DNA of 64,000 bases. Origin: Aphanomyces cochlioides (taxonomy: Eukaryota; Oomycota; Saprolegniomycetes; Saprolegniales; Verrucalvaceae). The translations under genes were made by a program, and so were the position numbers. The notes under the pieces were generated by a model. The model saw only the letters and a list, made by a program, of their open reading frames with translations, searched no databases and had not been told where the DNA came from. The stretch spans positions 485,331 through 549,330 of the forward strand of contig JAHQRK010000034.1 of assembly GCA_019828595.1 (NCBI GenBank), in the 5' to 3' direction. Below, one piece after another: positions 22,639 to 32,203 of this stretch; position 1 is the stretch's first letter, and every line of letters begins with the position of its first letter.

Positions 22639-25007
22639 CTAACTTTGCAAATCGTTGGCCTTGTGACTGAATGGACTTGTTTCTGACGTGGAACTGTCAC
22701 GTGGGCTGTGATTTGGACTGTCACTTGGGGATGATCTTGGATCGTGGCTATCAAGTGAGTCATGACGTAGGCTTTGTGTCGAATCTGCACTATTCTCCGA
22801 ATTCCATGACATGTGCCAGTTGATAAATTTCTTCAAGGCAAATTTCGTCGATGGTTTGTTCAATGCATCTGCGTGCATTTCCGAGGATGGGACGAAGTTG
22901 ATGGACAGTTCGCCGCTTTGGACCAACTCACGAAGATAGTGATGTCTCACGTCGATATGCTTCGTCCTTTCATGGATTGCTGTGGTCTTGGCAGTGGCAA
23001 TTGCGGACATGTTGTCACAGTGCAACACCATGCATTTATGATGAACGCCAAGGTCACTCATGAGTCCACGTAGCCAGACCGATTCCCGGGCAGCTTCGGC
23101 CGCTGCGATATACTCCGATTCACAGCTCGACAAGGCAATGATGCGCTGTCGTATACTCTTCCACATCAGCATGCCACCAAGGTATATCCAGCAGAACCCG
23201 GTTGTCGAGCGTCGGTCAGGTCGTGTTGCCCATGAAGCATCGCTGTAACCTTCAATAGTAGTCGGTTCACGTCCAAACGCAATACCATAATGTTTTGTCC
23301 CTGCTAGGTCGCAATACCCTTTTTGCATCAATCATATGTGGGGCTCTTGGGTCATGCAAGTGTCGCGAGAGTCGTTGGACGGCATGTGCGATATCTGGTC
23401 GTGTACATATCATCAAGTACACCAAGGATCCAACGATAGCACGGTACTCCCCTTGATCTACAGTTGTTTGGCTTTCATCGTACCATAGATCTTCTTGATT
23501 TGGGACTTCTGGCGTCGCCACTGAGTTGCAATTAGTCATGTTGAATCGTGCGAGAACCTTGCTGGCGTATGCTTCTTGGGTCAAGATGATTGTTTTGCTG
23601 CCTTTGATGCGTACGACTTTGATGCCCAAGATATAGTTGATTGGCCCCATACGTTTGATGTTCATTTTGGATGCCAATTCGTCCATGATCGTGTCCATGC
23701 GTGTATTCGTTGTTGTTGCCATGACAAAGTCGTCGACATACGTGCCAAGTATCTCCGTGTCTTGTCCGCTACCACGTGTAAATACACAAGGGTCATATGC
23801 GCTCTGTTTCCAGCCAAGCTCGGCAATTTTTTCTTTGCAATGGAGTTCCCATTCACGGCCGCTTTGACTGAGGCCATACAGTGCCTTGTGGACGTGCGCT
23901 GCAAGTCCAGGGCTTGTGGCATATCCTTCTGGTTCGACCGCCCATATCGGTCACTCTAACTTTGCTTGTACGTATGCATTGATTGCATCGGCTTGCTCGA
24001 TTGTCAGGTTGCGGGAGTTAGCTACCGCGAGTATGGCGCGCAATGAGGTCATTTTGATCACATTGGACGATGTCTCGTCGTAGTCGATGCCCTCTACTTG
24101 GTTGAAGCCTTTCAATACCCATCTTGCCTTCCAACGTACAACGTTTCCTTCTGCGTCGGTCTTGCGAGCGTACGTCCATCGTCCGCGAATAATTTTACGA
24201 TCGGCTGGTTGTTTTGCTATGTTCCAAGTCTTCAATGCTAAGAGCTGAGTGACTTCGGATTCCTCGGCGGCCTTCCAGTACCGCCAATCTGGCGATGCCA
24301 TTGCTTCTTTGTGGCTTTGTGGAACCGGATTAAGTGCTACGGCCGCATTGCATGCATAATCGACACCGTCGCATCGGTACATGATTTCATGGTCTGGCGT
24401 GAACTCATCGATGTGGTAGCTCTCTAGGTTCGCATCCAAGGGTGTAGCAAGTGTAGCTGAATCGCTGTATCGTGGGTTGGGCTGTCTAAGTCTTGATGAT
24501 TTTCGTGTTGGTTGAGGCGCTGCGTGTGCAATTGGTGTCGCAACTTGAGGTTCGATTGTTCCCGGAGTCGTGGTTTCCCCTTCGTTGATAACGCTTAACG
24601 TAGGCGCTCGACGAGGCAAGTCGTGGAAAGGGTCAAATTGTGGTGACAATGCATCGTATCTTGGATCACGTGGTTCGTTGGGGTCTGCAGCGATCGATCG
24701 CCAAAGTGCATTGGATGCTGATGTGGCAGCTGCCCGTGCAGCAGTCGTTGCCGAGCGAAGTACGGTGGAGATCGCACTCGGATTTTTCTTGTCTTGACTA
24801 CTTGGTTGTGGTACTGTCATGGTCCCACTCGTTTCGTCGTCATCGTCAAGGACTTCGGGTAGCGTTGGCTCTCCAAAAAACTCGTCTTCCAAGAACTTGA
24901 CGTGCACACCGTGAGTCATCTTTTTGTTTTCGACATCATATAGCTTGTAGGCTTTCATGTTGTCTGTGTAACCCATCATGATGCACAATGTTGCCTTGGG
25001 CTCGAGC
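22639..25007 (-). pseudogene. Copia reverse transcriptase and RNase H, one stop and one frameshift
   Basis: On the minus strand the frame starts at the inversion junction with LEPKATLCIMMGYTDN, the segment that normally follows the Copia integrase. The reverse transcriptase shows ALKTWNIAKQPADRK, WVLKGFNQVEGIDYDET, KALYGLSQSGREW and the catalytic YVDDFVM. RNase H shows YSDASWA, SSCESEYIAAAEA, HCDNMSAIATA and ERTKHIDVRHHYLRE. A TGA at 23953-23951 interrupts the frame between AYVQAKLE and PIWAVEPEGY. A second break, apparently a small deletion, changes frame near 23318 just before DLAGTKHYG. A basic/Ser-rich tail ends at 22639. Confidence 0.88.
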
Positions 25008-26559
25008 ATGACAAACGACGAGCGAGCACTCACTGCGGACGGTGGTAGAGGGTCCCACCAAAGTCGAGGACAAGGACGAGGACATGGCCAAGGCCAGGGC
25101 CGCACTGGTAAGCATGGCAACGGCAAGAAGAAAGGAAAATGCCATTACTGTGGAAAAAAAGGGCACTGGAAATCAGAATGTCGAAAGAGAGCCGCAGATG
25201 ATGCCAAGAAACATCAAGATCTGGCCAACCGTGCGACTGAGGAAGACTACATGTTCTCGGCATATGATCGTCCATGCGCCCCAAATGAAGATAAAATCAT
25301 CGATGATGACGTACTCCAACCACCAAAACCAAATGAAATCGACACTGCTGCCGTGCAGCCCAGAAACAACCGCGATTTGATTGTTATTGATTTTGCAATG
25401 ACGGCAGACGAGGGACCCAGCCACAAAATTATCATAGACTCGGGAGCGTCGTCGCACATGACAGGGGCCGGCAGTCATCTTCAAGACAAAGAAACATGCA
25501 ATCGACGAGTGGTTATTGCCGACGGGAAGAGCGTGGATGCCAAGTGCCTTGGCAAAATGAAAATCAAAACTTCATTGGGAACAAACATTACTCTTGTGAA
25601 CGTATTGTTGATCGAAGGCATGCCAACAACACTGTTGTCCATCCCAGCGCTTATGCGTTCGTCCCTCAACGCCTCTGTCAAATTTGAAAAGCAAAACTGC
25701 CAATCTACGATGGTAAGAGACAAGTGGCACAAGCAAGCCTCACGAACGATGAACGACTTTACACTCTTGACGGCACGATCACCCACGAACACGCAAACGC
25801 GGCCTCGGATGATACAACCCATCTATGGCACAACCGCATTGGGCACTTGCCGCTACCAGCCCTCCTACTTTTCGCTAACGTCGGGCTTGGCGTACCAAAG
25901 TCGCTCGGCAACCAAATGGAAGCATGCTTGGATTGTCCACGAGCTAAAATGCATAGGTTACCAGCCGTCAAGACTTCCACGCGCACCTTCAAACCAGGAG
26001 AATGTTGGCACTCAGACACAAAGGGGCCACTACCCACGATGCCACCGGGAGGCAGTCGCTACTACACAATATACGTTGACGACGCCACGGGATACAAGAT
26101 CGTTCGCATCGTAAACTCCACGGACTCCGAGACGCAAGCGAAAGATTTTACCGAAATTGTCGCGATGTCGGAACGGAAAACAGGACGAAAAGTCAAGATC
26201 CTTCGGACCGACGACGGACCAGAGTATCGTTCGCATGACTTCGACGATTGGCTTAAGAAGCGTGGCATTCAACACGAACGCTCAGCAGCCAGCAACCAAT
26301 CTCAAAACGGAGTCGCCGAGCGAGCCCATCGTACCCTCATGGAGATGGCATTGGCGATGCTGATCCACGCTCGCTTGCCCAAAAAATGGTGGGCCGAAGC
26401 CGTGAATACCGCGGCTTTCATCTTGAACCGGGTCCTGCACACAAACAAGAGCAGTAAGACACCTATCGAGTTGTTCAGCGGCCACATACCAACGTTGAAG
26501 AACATGCGAGTTTTTGGCTGCAAATGTTTCAACATGGTTCGCAACCCCGAGAAGCGGAA
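25008..26559 (+). pseudogene. Inverted Copia block: zinc knuckle, protease, integrase
   Basis: Plus-strand frame starting MTNDERALTADGGRG, a Gly/Arg/Gln-rich stretch, the CCHC knuckle CHYCGKKGHWKSEC, the aspartic protease motif IIDSGASSHMTG, then in another frame (after a one-base change near 25700) the integrase: zinc-binding HNRIGHL ... CLDCPRAKM, and the DDE core DTKGPLP, RTDDGPEYRS and SQNGVAERAHRTLMEM, ending at VFGCKCFNMVRNPEKR. Both ends of this block fit exactly into the gaps of the minus-strand gag and reverse transcriptase, with the trinucleotide ATG present at both junctions (25008-25010 and 26560-26562 on opposite strands). It is therefore a simple inversion of 1552 bp. Confidence 0.88.
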
Positions 26560-27125
26560 CATATCTCCATTCTTAACCATAGCTCCGCTTCTTACGGCGG
26601 CTTTCCACTCTGCTTCAAGCGCAACTTTGATTGTTGCCACGCTTTAGTTCTCCGTATGGAGCAGCCGGTCTACGATGTGGCGGAAACTCCAGGGCATAAG
26701 TGCAAGTAACTAGGCGACCAAATTGTCGTTGGTCTCCGTCATGCCAACGTCTTTAAGTCGCCGCATGAGAACTTCAAAGCGGTGGATGAAGTCTGGTAGG
26801 TTCTCCTTCTTAGGATTCCAGTTGATTTGTGCCCATTCTTTTAAGATCTCGATGCGGTCGGCCTTTGTGATCGGTTCGTGGCGCGCTTGAAGCGCTTTGA
26901 ATGCGAGGTCCACGGCTGCAATACCGTCGATATATCGATTTTGCTCTGGTTCGAGAGTTTCAATCAGAATCCCGTAACCTTTTGATTTTGTTCTTCACTG
27001 ATGACGTTGCTTGTAGTCGGCGACAGTGTTTGGAACAGCTCCTTCGCCATGAGACGGCCTTGGAGGTATATTCGCCAGTCGCGAAAATTGTGGTCATTCA
27101 ACTTGATACTTGTCGTTGTAGACAT
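26560..27125 (-). pseudogene. Copia gag, N-terminal part with stops
   Basis: ATG 27125 starts MSTTTSIKLNDHNFRDWRIY, then a frame change near 26976 leads to LIETLEPEQNRYIDG, VDLAFKALQARHEP and FIHRFEVLMRRLKDVG (UBN2/Copia gag type). In-frame stops occur at 26712-26710 (TAG) and 26646-26644 (TAA), and the family sequence continues (LLALMPWSFRHIVDRLLHTEN, then VALEAEWKAAVRSGAMVKNGD) to the inversion junction. The gag cannot be made as it stands. Confidence 0.8.
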
Positions 27126-27164
27126 CTTCCTTGCTTGTTGTGCGTGGTTCTTGGGCTTAGAACC

Positions 27165-27516
27165 TGTTGATTCGCGTGGTCGTTCGTTTGTTGGTGGTGC
27201 GGAAGCGACCGAGATGCAGAGGTGTTGTTGAGAATGCTGTGAGGCAAGCGACTTCGACCAAGGAAGAGAAATCGGAAAGTGATTGATAGCATTTAACGAT
27301 CTATCTCTAAGCCAACTACTTCTTTGTTGTATCTACATACCAAAACTTCATGCAATGTCCAGGGTTGTCCGATCAGTCCCCGTCAATGTTTAGTTCCCTT
27401 TTCTGTCAATGCACAACGACAACTCTCACGCTTCGAGGGATTCCGATCATTGCCAACGGTTGGTAAAGTTCAAACTCGAGAATCTCACACTTTCGAGATG
27501 TCCATCGAGTTCAACA
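27165..27516 (-). repeat. Copia 5' LTR
   Basis: 352-bp partner of the LTR at 22282. On the element's strand it is followed by GGTTCTAAGCCCAAGAACC (27164-27146). This could be the primer binding site, perhaps against an internal tRNA segment as in Drosophila copia; I could not assign the tRNA. Confidence 0.93.
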
Positions 27517-28170
27517 AGAACTGTAACATGCAAAGAGTGTTACGCTTATCGCTTAACGGTTCGAGAGGGTCAAACAAACCCTTTGCATTACTATCGAGAT
27601 TCATTCAACCAGTTCCTCACGGATATGTATACGAAAGTCCAAACCCAGCGATATATTTCATACGGTACAATCAATCAACCATCCGGGCTGACGAATACGG
27701 TCAATTACGAGACGCTGTTCGTGGGGAAGGATTAGATTCCAATCAAGTTGGTACAAGAGTTATTTTTCCGTCGTCATTCATTGAATGTCCACGACAAATG
27801 CAGCAGGATGGCCAAGATGGAATGGCATACGTTCGCAAGTTTGGAAGACCATGCCTTTTCTTAACATTTACGTGTAATCCTAAATGGCGTGAGGTCACTG
27901 AACACATTGATTGTCTAAACGCATTCGATCGCAACGATTTGATTGCAAGGGTGTTTAAATTAAAGCTCAAAAACATCATGAAGGTCACGAGTGTTCTGTT
28001 TGGTCCACCCCAAGCCTATTTAGTAAGTGTCGAGTGGCAAAAGCAAGGACTGCCTTACGCTGTCCATCCATCCAATCAACACTGTTTCTTTTTGCGTCTC
28101 TTACTACACAACGTTATGGGTCCAACTTCATTTGTTTCTCTTCGAACTGTGGATGGAATTGCTTGACCAT
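27517..28170 (+). pseudogene. Helitron Rep domain, right of Copia insertion
   Basis: Continuation of the 22149-22281 fragment. First TVTCKECYAYRLTVREGQ and FNQFLTDMYTKVQTQR; after a frame change near 27660, NQSTIRADEYGQLRDAV, then TRVIFPSSFIECPRQMQQ, MAYVRKFGRPCLFLTFTCNP and FGPPQAYLVSVEWQKQGLP. These match the Helitron-like N-terminal (Helitron_like_N) region that precedes the rolling-circle Rep HUH site. The expected HUH motif after KQGLPYA is lost to a frame break near 28065, so only a relic remains. Known role of the family: rolling-circle transposition. Confidence 0.82.
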
Positions 28171-28834
28171 CGTATAAAGCTGTATCTGAACAGTTGGGAT
28201 TACTCCAACACGACAGACATCTATACAACTTTATGGACGAAGCGTTGTTGGGTTCTCTAAACTGTGAAGGTCAATGCCTTATTTGACTGTCATGCCACTA
28301 TGTTTCCCATATTCGTTCAGAGTAGCTTACTAAGATAGACGCTAAGGAAAATGAAATGCACAGCTGATGAAGCCAATCTCTTCAATTAATGTTCTACTTT
28401 TCCGAAGTATACTCTATGGAGCACTCCATTTCAAAACTCTTTTGGTAGAAGAATAACTGCCTTAGACTTTACTTCATTTCCTTCATTTGAAAGCACTTAA
28501 GGTAGAGGCAAAAACTGCCTTAGGTTTAAATACAATAAAGTGTTCAAACAATGTATTAATAAGCTTCGATAATCAACTCAGTAAGTCTACTTAAAGCTAA
28601 ATGACTTCTTGGATGATTATGTAGTATATTGAATTAAGTAAGTATTAGAGACGCGTGGATCGTTGAAGCATTCCAGGAAAATTACGCCCCGCCAACTCTC
28701 CTTGCCCCCCCACCCGACCGAAGCCGGGTCAAAGGCACTAGTTCTTGTGTATAAACAATACACTCCATTCGAACCAGCTCTTACTGTATGTCGACTTGAC
28801 AGAGAAATAAACCCAGTTTTTATGGACTCCTGCG
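28171..28834. other. Decayed sequence after Helitron relic
   Basis: AT-rich. A near-direct repeat occurs at about 28452-28535 (two 'actgccttag' copies). No gene recognised. Confidence 0.35.
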
Positions 28835-28837
28835 TTA

Positions 28838-29456
28838 GAGCATCTCCAGCAGTCTCTGAATCCTTCTCTGAAACTGACTTTTTTCTGATTCCAGTGGATA
28901 ATTTCAGGGAAAACACCTCCAGCAGTCTCTGGTTTTGACTCTGAAACTGGTTCTCAGGACAACGTGACACTGAGTTTCGAGCGCCGCCACTGAGTTTTGA
29001 GCCAAAAAGTCAGGGTTTTGGGACCAAAACTCAGAGGCACTGACTTTAGTTTCATATTCAGACTTATTATGGTATACAAAATACTAGATATTCACGTTTT
29101 ATTGGCATGGATGGACGGCAAAGAGAGCTGCACTATGCCGTCACTCTCTTGATGACCTAGTTTTATAACATTACGCATATCTTCATCATCTCCTGACTCT
29201 TCATGGCGCAGGACGCAAGAACCCTAGGCAACTTGGAGCGCCAGCCAGCTGCTGGCTCTGTTCTGGCTGCATTACAGGTGAACATGTCATTGCATAAATT
29301 AATATAGTATTTAAAATTAGAGGTTTCTGAGCTTTAAATTCCGAGACTGCTGTGAAAATATCGACACTGAAACTCAAACTCAGTTTTCTGTGCAACTCTT
29401 GCCCCTGGATCTCAGGTAAAATTCAGTTTCAGATTCAGTTACTGCTGTGGATGCTC
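28838..29456. mobile_element. PIF/Harbinger MITE with TTA duplication
   Basis: The left end GAGCATCTCCAGCAGTCTCT (28838) and the inverted right end (to 29456) share the GAGCATC terminus with the 12233-14849 element. TTA flanks both sides (28835-28837, 29457-29459). The subterminal ACTGAGTTT words are also shared. The 619-bp interior is non-coding. It is probably mobilised by a Harbinger transposase in trans. Confidence 0.85.
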
Positions 29457-29883
29457 TTATCTGAATTTCCAGCATTTTTGATAAGAGTTCTACTCAAAGA
29501 ATACTCGACGAAAGCGTGGAGAACGTGCCATGAGCTCGCTTCCCATACGTCGTGCAACTTTGCAGCATCTTCCTGGCTACATTGACCACGCTTTCCGTGA
29601 GTCACGACCATCGTTGTGGATCCATCAACTTGAATCTTTGAACGAGTGGAGCCACGACGAAGGCAGGCCCATCGACGCTTGGTTTCACGTCAGATAATGC
29701 AGCAAGAAGACCGCTTGACTGCGGTGCGCTCTGTTTGTCGCGGTCGACTCGACGAGCGCCGACGTACAGCTCGAGAGAGGATGATTCAAACCTAGCGCGC
29801 ACCCAGGTGTGGTGGCGTCAATTGAGTTGTCAATTGACCCAAACGTGCCATCACATCTCATTTTGCAGGCAGTGGTGACGCGG

Positions 29884-31104
29884 ATGAAAACGCCGCTGCC
29901 GCAAGACTACTTTAATTGTCCTCTGCTCTCGCCAGAGGCTATCAAACGGTACACTGCTCTCGGCAAGCAAAGTGCAGAGACTTTGATCCACAAAGCCAAG
30001 CTTGTTGGCGGCGCGTACGACTGGAAACTGCACAAAGATGAGTCCGAGATCAAGATCTACAAGCCATCGTGCCGCCGTGGGGCCGACCAAGAAGACGGAC
30101 ATCGTTGCTGTGGAGTGATGCAAGTCGTGGGCGAGATCGACGAGTACATCGAGCTCTTCCGCTGTGATACAACCGACCACGTCAGAGAGTGCTACCGACG
30201 ATTTGGAGGCAATTACGTCGACGCGGCGCTCCTGCACACAGTTGCGCGTCGCCACGCCGCTCAGCCAAACGACTCGACCGCTATCAAGTGGACTTTGGCC
30301 AAGAGTCCGCTCGACGGACTAGTCGCAAGACGCGATTTTGTCCTCCTCGAGACGAATTTCGAGTTCAAAGTCGGTGGCAAGAGGGGCTGGGTCCGATCGT
30401 TTCTTTCCATTGAGCTTGACGCTTTTCCAAACACACGCCAAGACCTCGGCTGTGTCCGTGGCTACATGTACGACATGGGTCACGTCGTGGTGGAATCCGA
30501 CCGACTGGGGTACCTCGACATGACGTACTTGGCCGACATGGACGTCAAAGGCAGAGTTCCGTCATGGGTGGTCGACCTCACGATCGCATCGTGGCTACGC
30601 TCCATGTTGGACGTCGATCGGTTCATGCGGGAGAACCGTCTGAGCCGCACGCCTCTTCTCAATCACTCCCAGCTCAGTCCTCTCGCAGCACGCTCGACAT
30701 GCCCGCTCTGTCACCATAGATTTGGCCTCCTGCGCAAGAAATCCAACTGCTTCAAGTGTGGCGAAGTCGTCTGTCGCGCATGCAATCGCATATGGAATGT
30801 CAAAATCGATGGCCACGATGCTCGAATCCGGGCTTGCCTCCCGTGCTCGCTCAACACGTCCGCCGTCTCAACGTGGCTGCCCACTTGGTCGCGCTCTGCT
30901 CCAGAATGGCCGACACTCCACACCAAAGTCACAGGGTGGACGTTGCTACAAACGACTGGCGCTGGCCCCATCGACGACGACGACATCGTGTCTGTGGATC
31001 TCTCCAACTACGAAGACTCGACCCGCGACCCTCACGCCCAGCTCCTCCTCTTCGACATCCCCTCCTTTCAAGAATGCACGCTGAAAAACCATCCTAACTT
31101 ATAA
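29884..31104 (+). CDS. FYVE/START protein 5 (406 aa, single exon)
   Basis: ATG 29884 aligns with the family start (MKTPLPQDYFNCP). The frame is also open upstream to a GTG at 29809, but that is not needed. The START-like region spans about residues 20-245. The finger has CPLC, CFKC, CRAC and CLPC with KKSNCFKCG in place of the canonical RHHCR. There is no intron at the position used by genes 1-3 (the frame reads through ETLIHKAKL). The acidic C-terminal tail has DDDDIVSVDLSN. It is richer in G+C than the AT-rich repeats around it. Intact, and more diverged than genes 1-3. Confidence 0.85.
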   Translation: MKTPLPQDYFNCPLLSPEAIKRYTALGKQSAETLIHKAKLVGGAYDWKLHKDESEIKIYKPSCRRGADQEDGHRCCGVMQVVGEIDEYIELFRCDTTDHVRECYRRFGGNYVDAALLHTVARRHAAQPNDSTAIKWTLAKSPLDGLVARRDFVLLETNFEFKVGGKRGWVRSFLSIELDAFPNTRQDLGCVRGYMYDMGHVVVESDRLGYLDMTYLADMDVKGRVPSWVVDLTIASWLRSMLDVDRFMRENRLSRTPLLNHSQLSPLAARSTCPLCHHRFGLLRKKSNCFKCGEVVCRACNRIWNVKIDGHDARIRACLPCSLNTSAVSTWLPTWSRSAPEWPTLHTKVTGWTLLQTTGAGPIDDDDIVSVDLSNYEDSTRDPHAQLLLFDIPSFQECTLKNHPNL

Positions 31105-31467
31105 AATCAAACCCAAAGAGCAAGTTTATGCTGCACAATCATACCCGAGCTACGCACGACTTCGGACGACGTCAAATATTATTCACACTGAAAAATTGCA
31201 CTCACCAGAGCAATGCGGAGGCCGAGCGAAAAGTTTTCGATGGGCCGATGATGCAGAGGACAGAGCCCCCAACGTGCACGCCGCCCTGACGAGACCTGTC
31301 GAAGGAATTATGCTCCAAATGAGTTAGGACTGCAATGACGCACTGTTCAGGTTCACGAATGTACTCGACTTCTCATTGGATTCTTGATGTTCGTCGCAAC
31401 AGGAACGTGCTAAAGGTCGAAGAGCGGGATTCGTAACTAATGCTCTCAAGTTGTGTGTAACTAACTA
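31105..31467. other. 3' flank of FYVE/START gene 5
   Basis: About 360 bp before the pogo-type TIR. Nothing recognised. Confidence 0.3.
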
Positions 31468-31469
31468 TA

Positions 31470-32201
31470 CAGTCATACCTCGAAATACTGACCCCACTAT
31501 AATTTTATATCCTGTTATAATTTATATAGAATTTCCTACATAAAATATTAATTAATAGGGTCTTTCTAAAGTTTGAATTCCGCATGTGCGAAAATGGACC
31601 GCGTTCGGCTCACGATAAAGCAAAAGAAGGAAATCATTGAACACAAGACCGCCAACAAACACATCAGTCGAGCTCATCTTCAAGCCTGGGCAATGCAAAC
31701 GTTCAAGTTGGTCCGTGCGTCATCTAAGTCAACACTAACGGACATTGTTCACGGTCGAGCAGTACATCATGATGAGGAAATGTACGAGCTGATTAGACAG
31801 TTTGATAAGTGTGAAATATTACTTGTTACCCTTACAGTGTATGAGATAAAATAATATGAAAAATAAAAGGGCGCACTGCCTCCAGGCATTCGCTCGGGGC
31901 CCCATGCCAATTCTTCACCCCTCACCTCACGGCTACAATCGCAGGTCATCATGCATTTCGCAAGCTTACCCAACGAACCACGGTTTTTCCGCGGAGGTAT
32001 CCTCAGACTGAAAAATGCACTGCAATTTAACATACCAGTCATTTTGAATTGGTCCTCGGTTCGGATCCGGCCAAGGACTTTTCCTCCGACAAAGGCTTTA
32101 AATAAAACCTCCTAAAATTGATAATTTAGCAATTCTCTTCTTGATGAATATCCTTTTATAATTAATATTGTTAGGGGGGTCAGTATTTCGAGGTATGACT
32201 G
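31470..32201 (+). mobile_element. pogo deletion derivative with 26-bp TIRs
   Basis: Perfect 26-bp inverted repeats at 31470-31495 and 32176-32201 (outer end CAGTCATACCTCGAAATACT), flanked by TA at 31468-31469 and 32202-32203. The CAGT-ATACCTCG terminus is the pogo/Tigger style. It retains only the start of a transposase gene, so it is a 732-bp non-autonomous derivative. Confidence 0.88.
31594..31854 (+). pseudogene. pogo transposase N-terminal HTH fragment, 86 aa
   Basis: ATG 31594. Frame with RVRLTIKQKKEIIEHK and RASSKSTLTDIVHGR, a CENP-B/pogo-type N-terminal helix-turn-helix. The DDE domain is missing; the frame runs into non-coding sequence and stops at 31854. A DNA-binding-only product could in principle bind pogo ends and repress, but no expression evidence exists in the sequence. 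Confidence 0.65.
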
Positions 32202-32203
32202 TA

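Larger units (their letters stand above)
22282..27516 (-). mobile_element. Ty1/Copia LTR retrotransposon with internal inversion
   Basis: Two direct 352-bp LTRs that look identical (22282-22633 and 27165-27516), each starting TGTTGA and ending TCAACA, flanked by the 5-bp duplication AGAAC (22277-22281, 27517-27521). The element is minus-oriented: gag near 27125, reverse transcriptase and RNase H at 25007-22639, and a polypurine stretch (AGGGGAG on the minus strand) right before the left LTR. The central block, 25008-26559, with zinc knuckle, protease and integrase, lies on the opposite strand. Total length 5235 bp. Identical LTRs indicate a recent insertion even though the body carries several stops and frame changes. 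Confidence 0.93.

Noticed and set aside
22266..22640. Protein-coding ORF 22441-22686 and its twin at 27324
   Set aside because: The twins are simply the two LTR copies; the apparent protein is LTR sequence, and the later part of the right-hand frame belongs to the Helitron.
22282..27516. Two separate elements on opposite strands
   Set aside because: Both junctions complete one Copia gag-pol order and there is one pair of LTRs with one target duplication, so an inversion explains it better.
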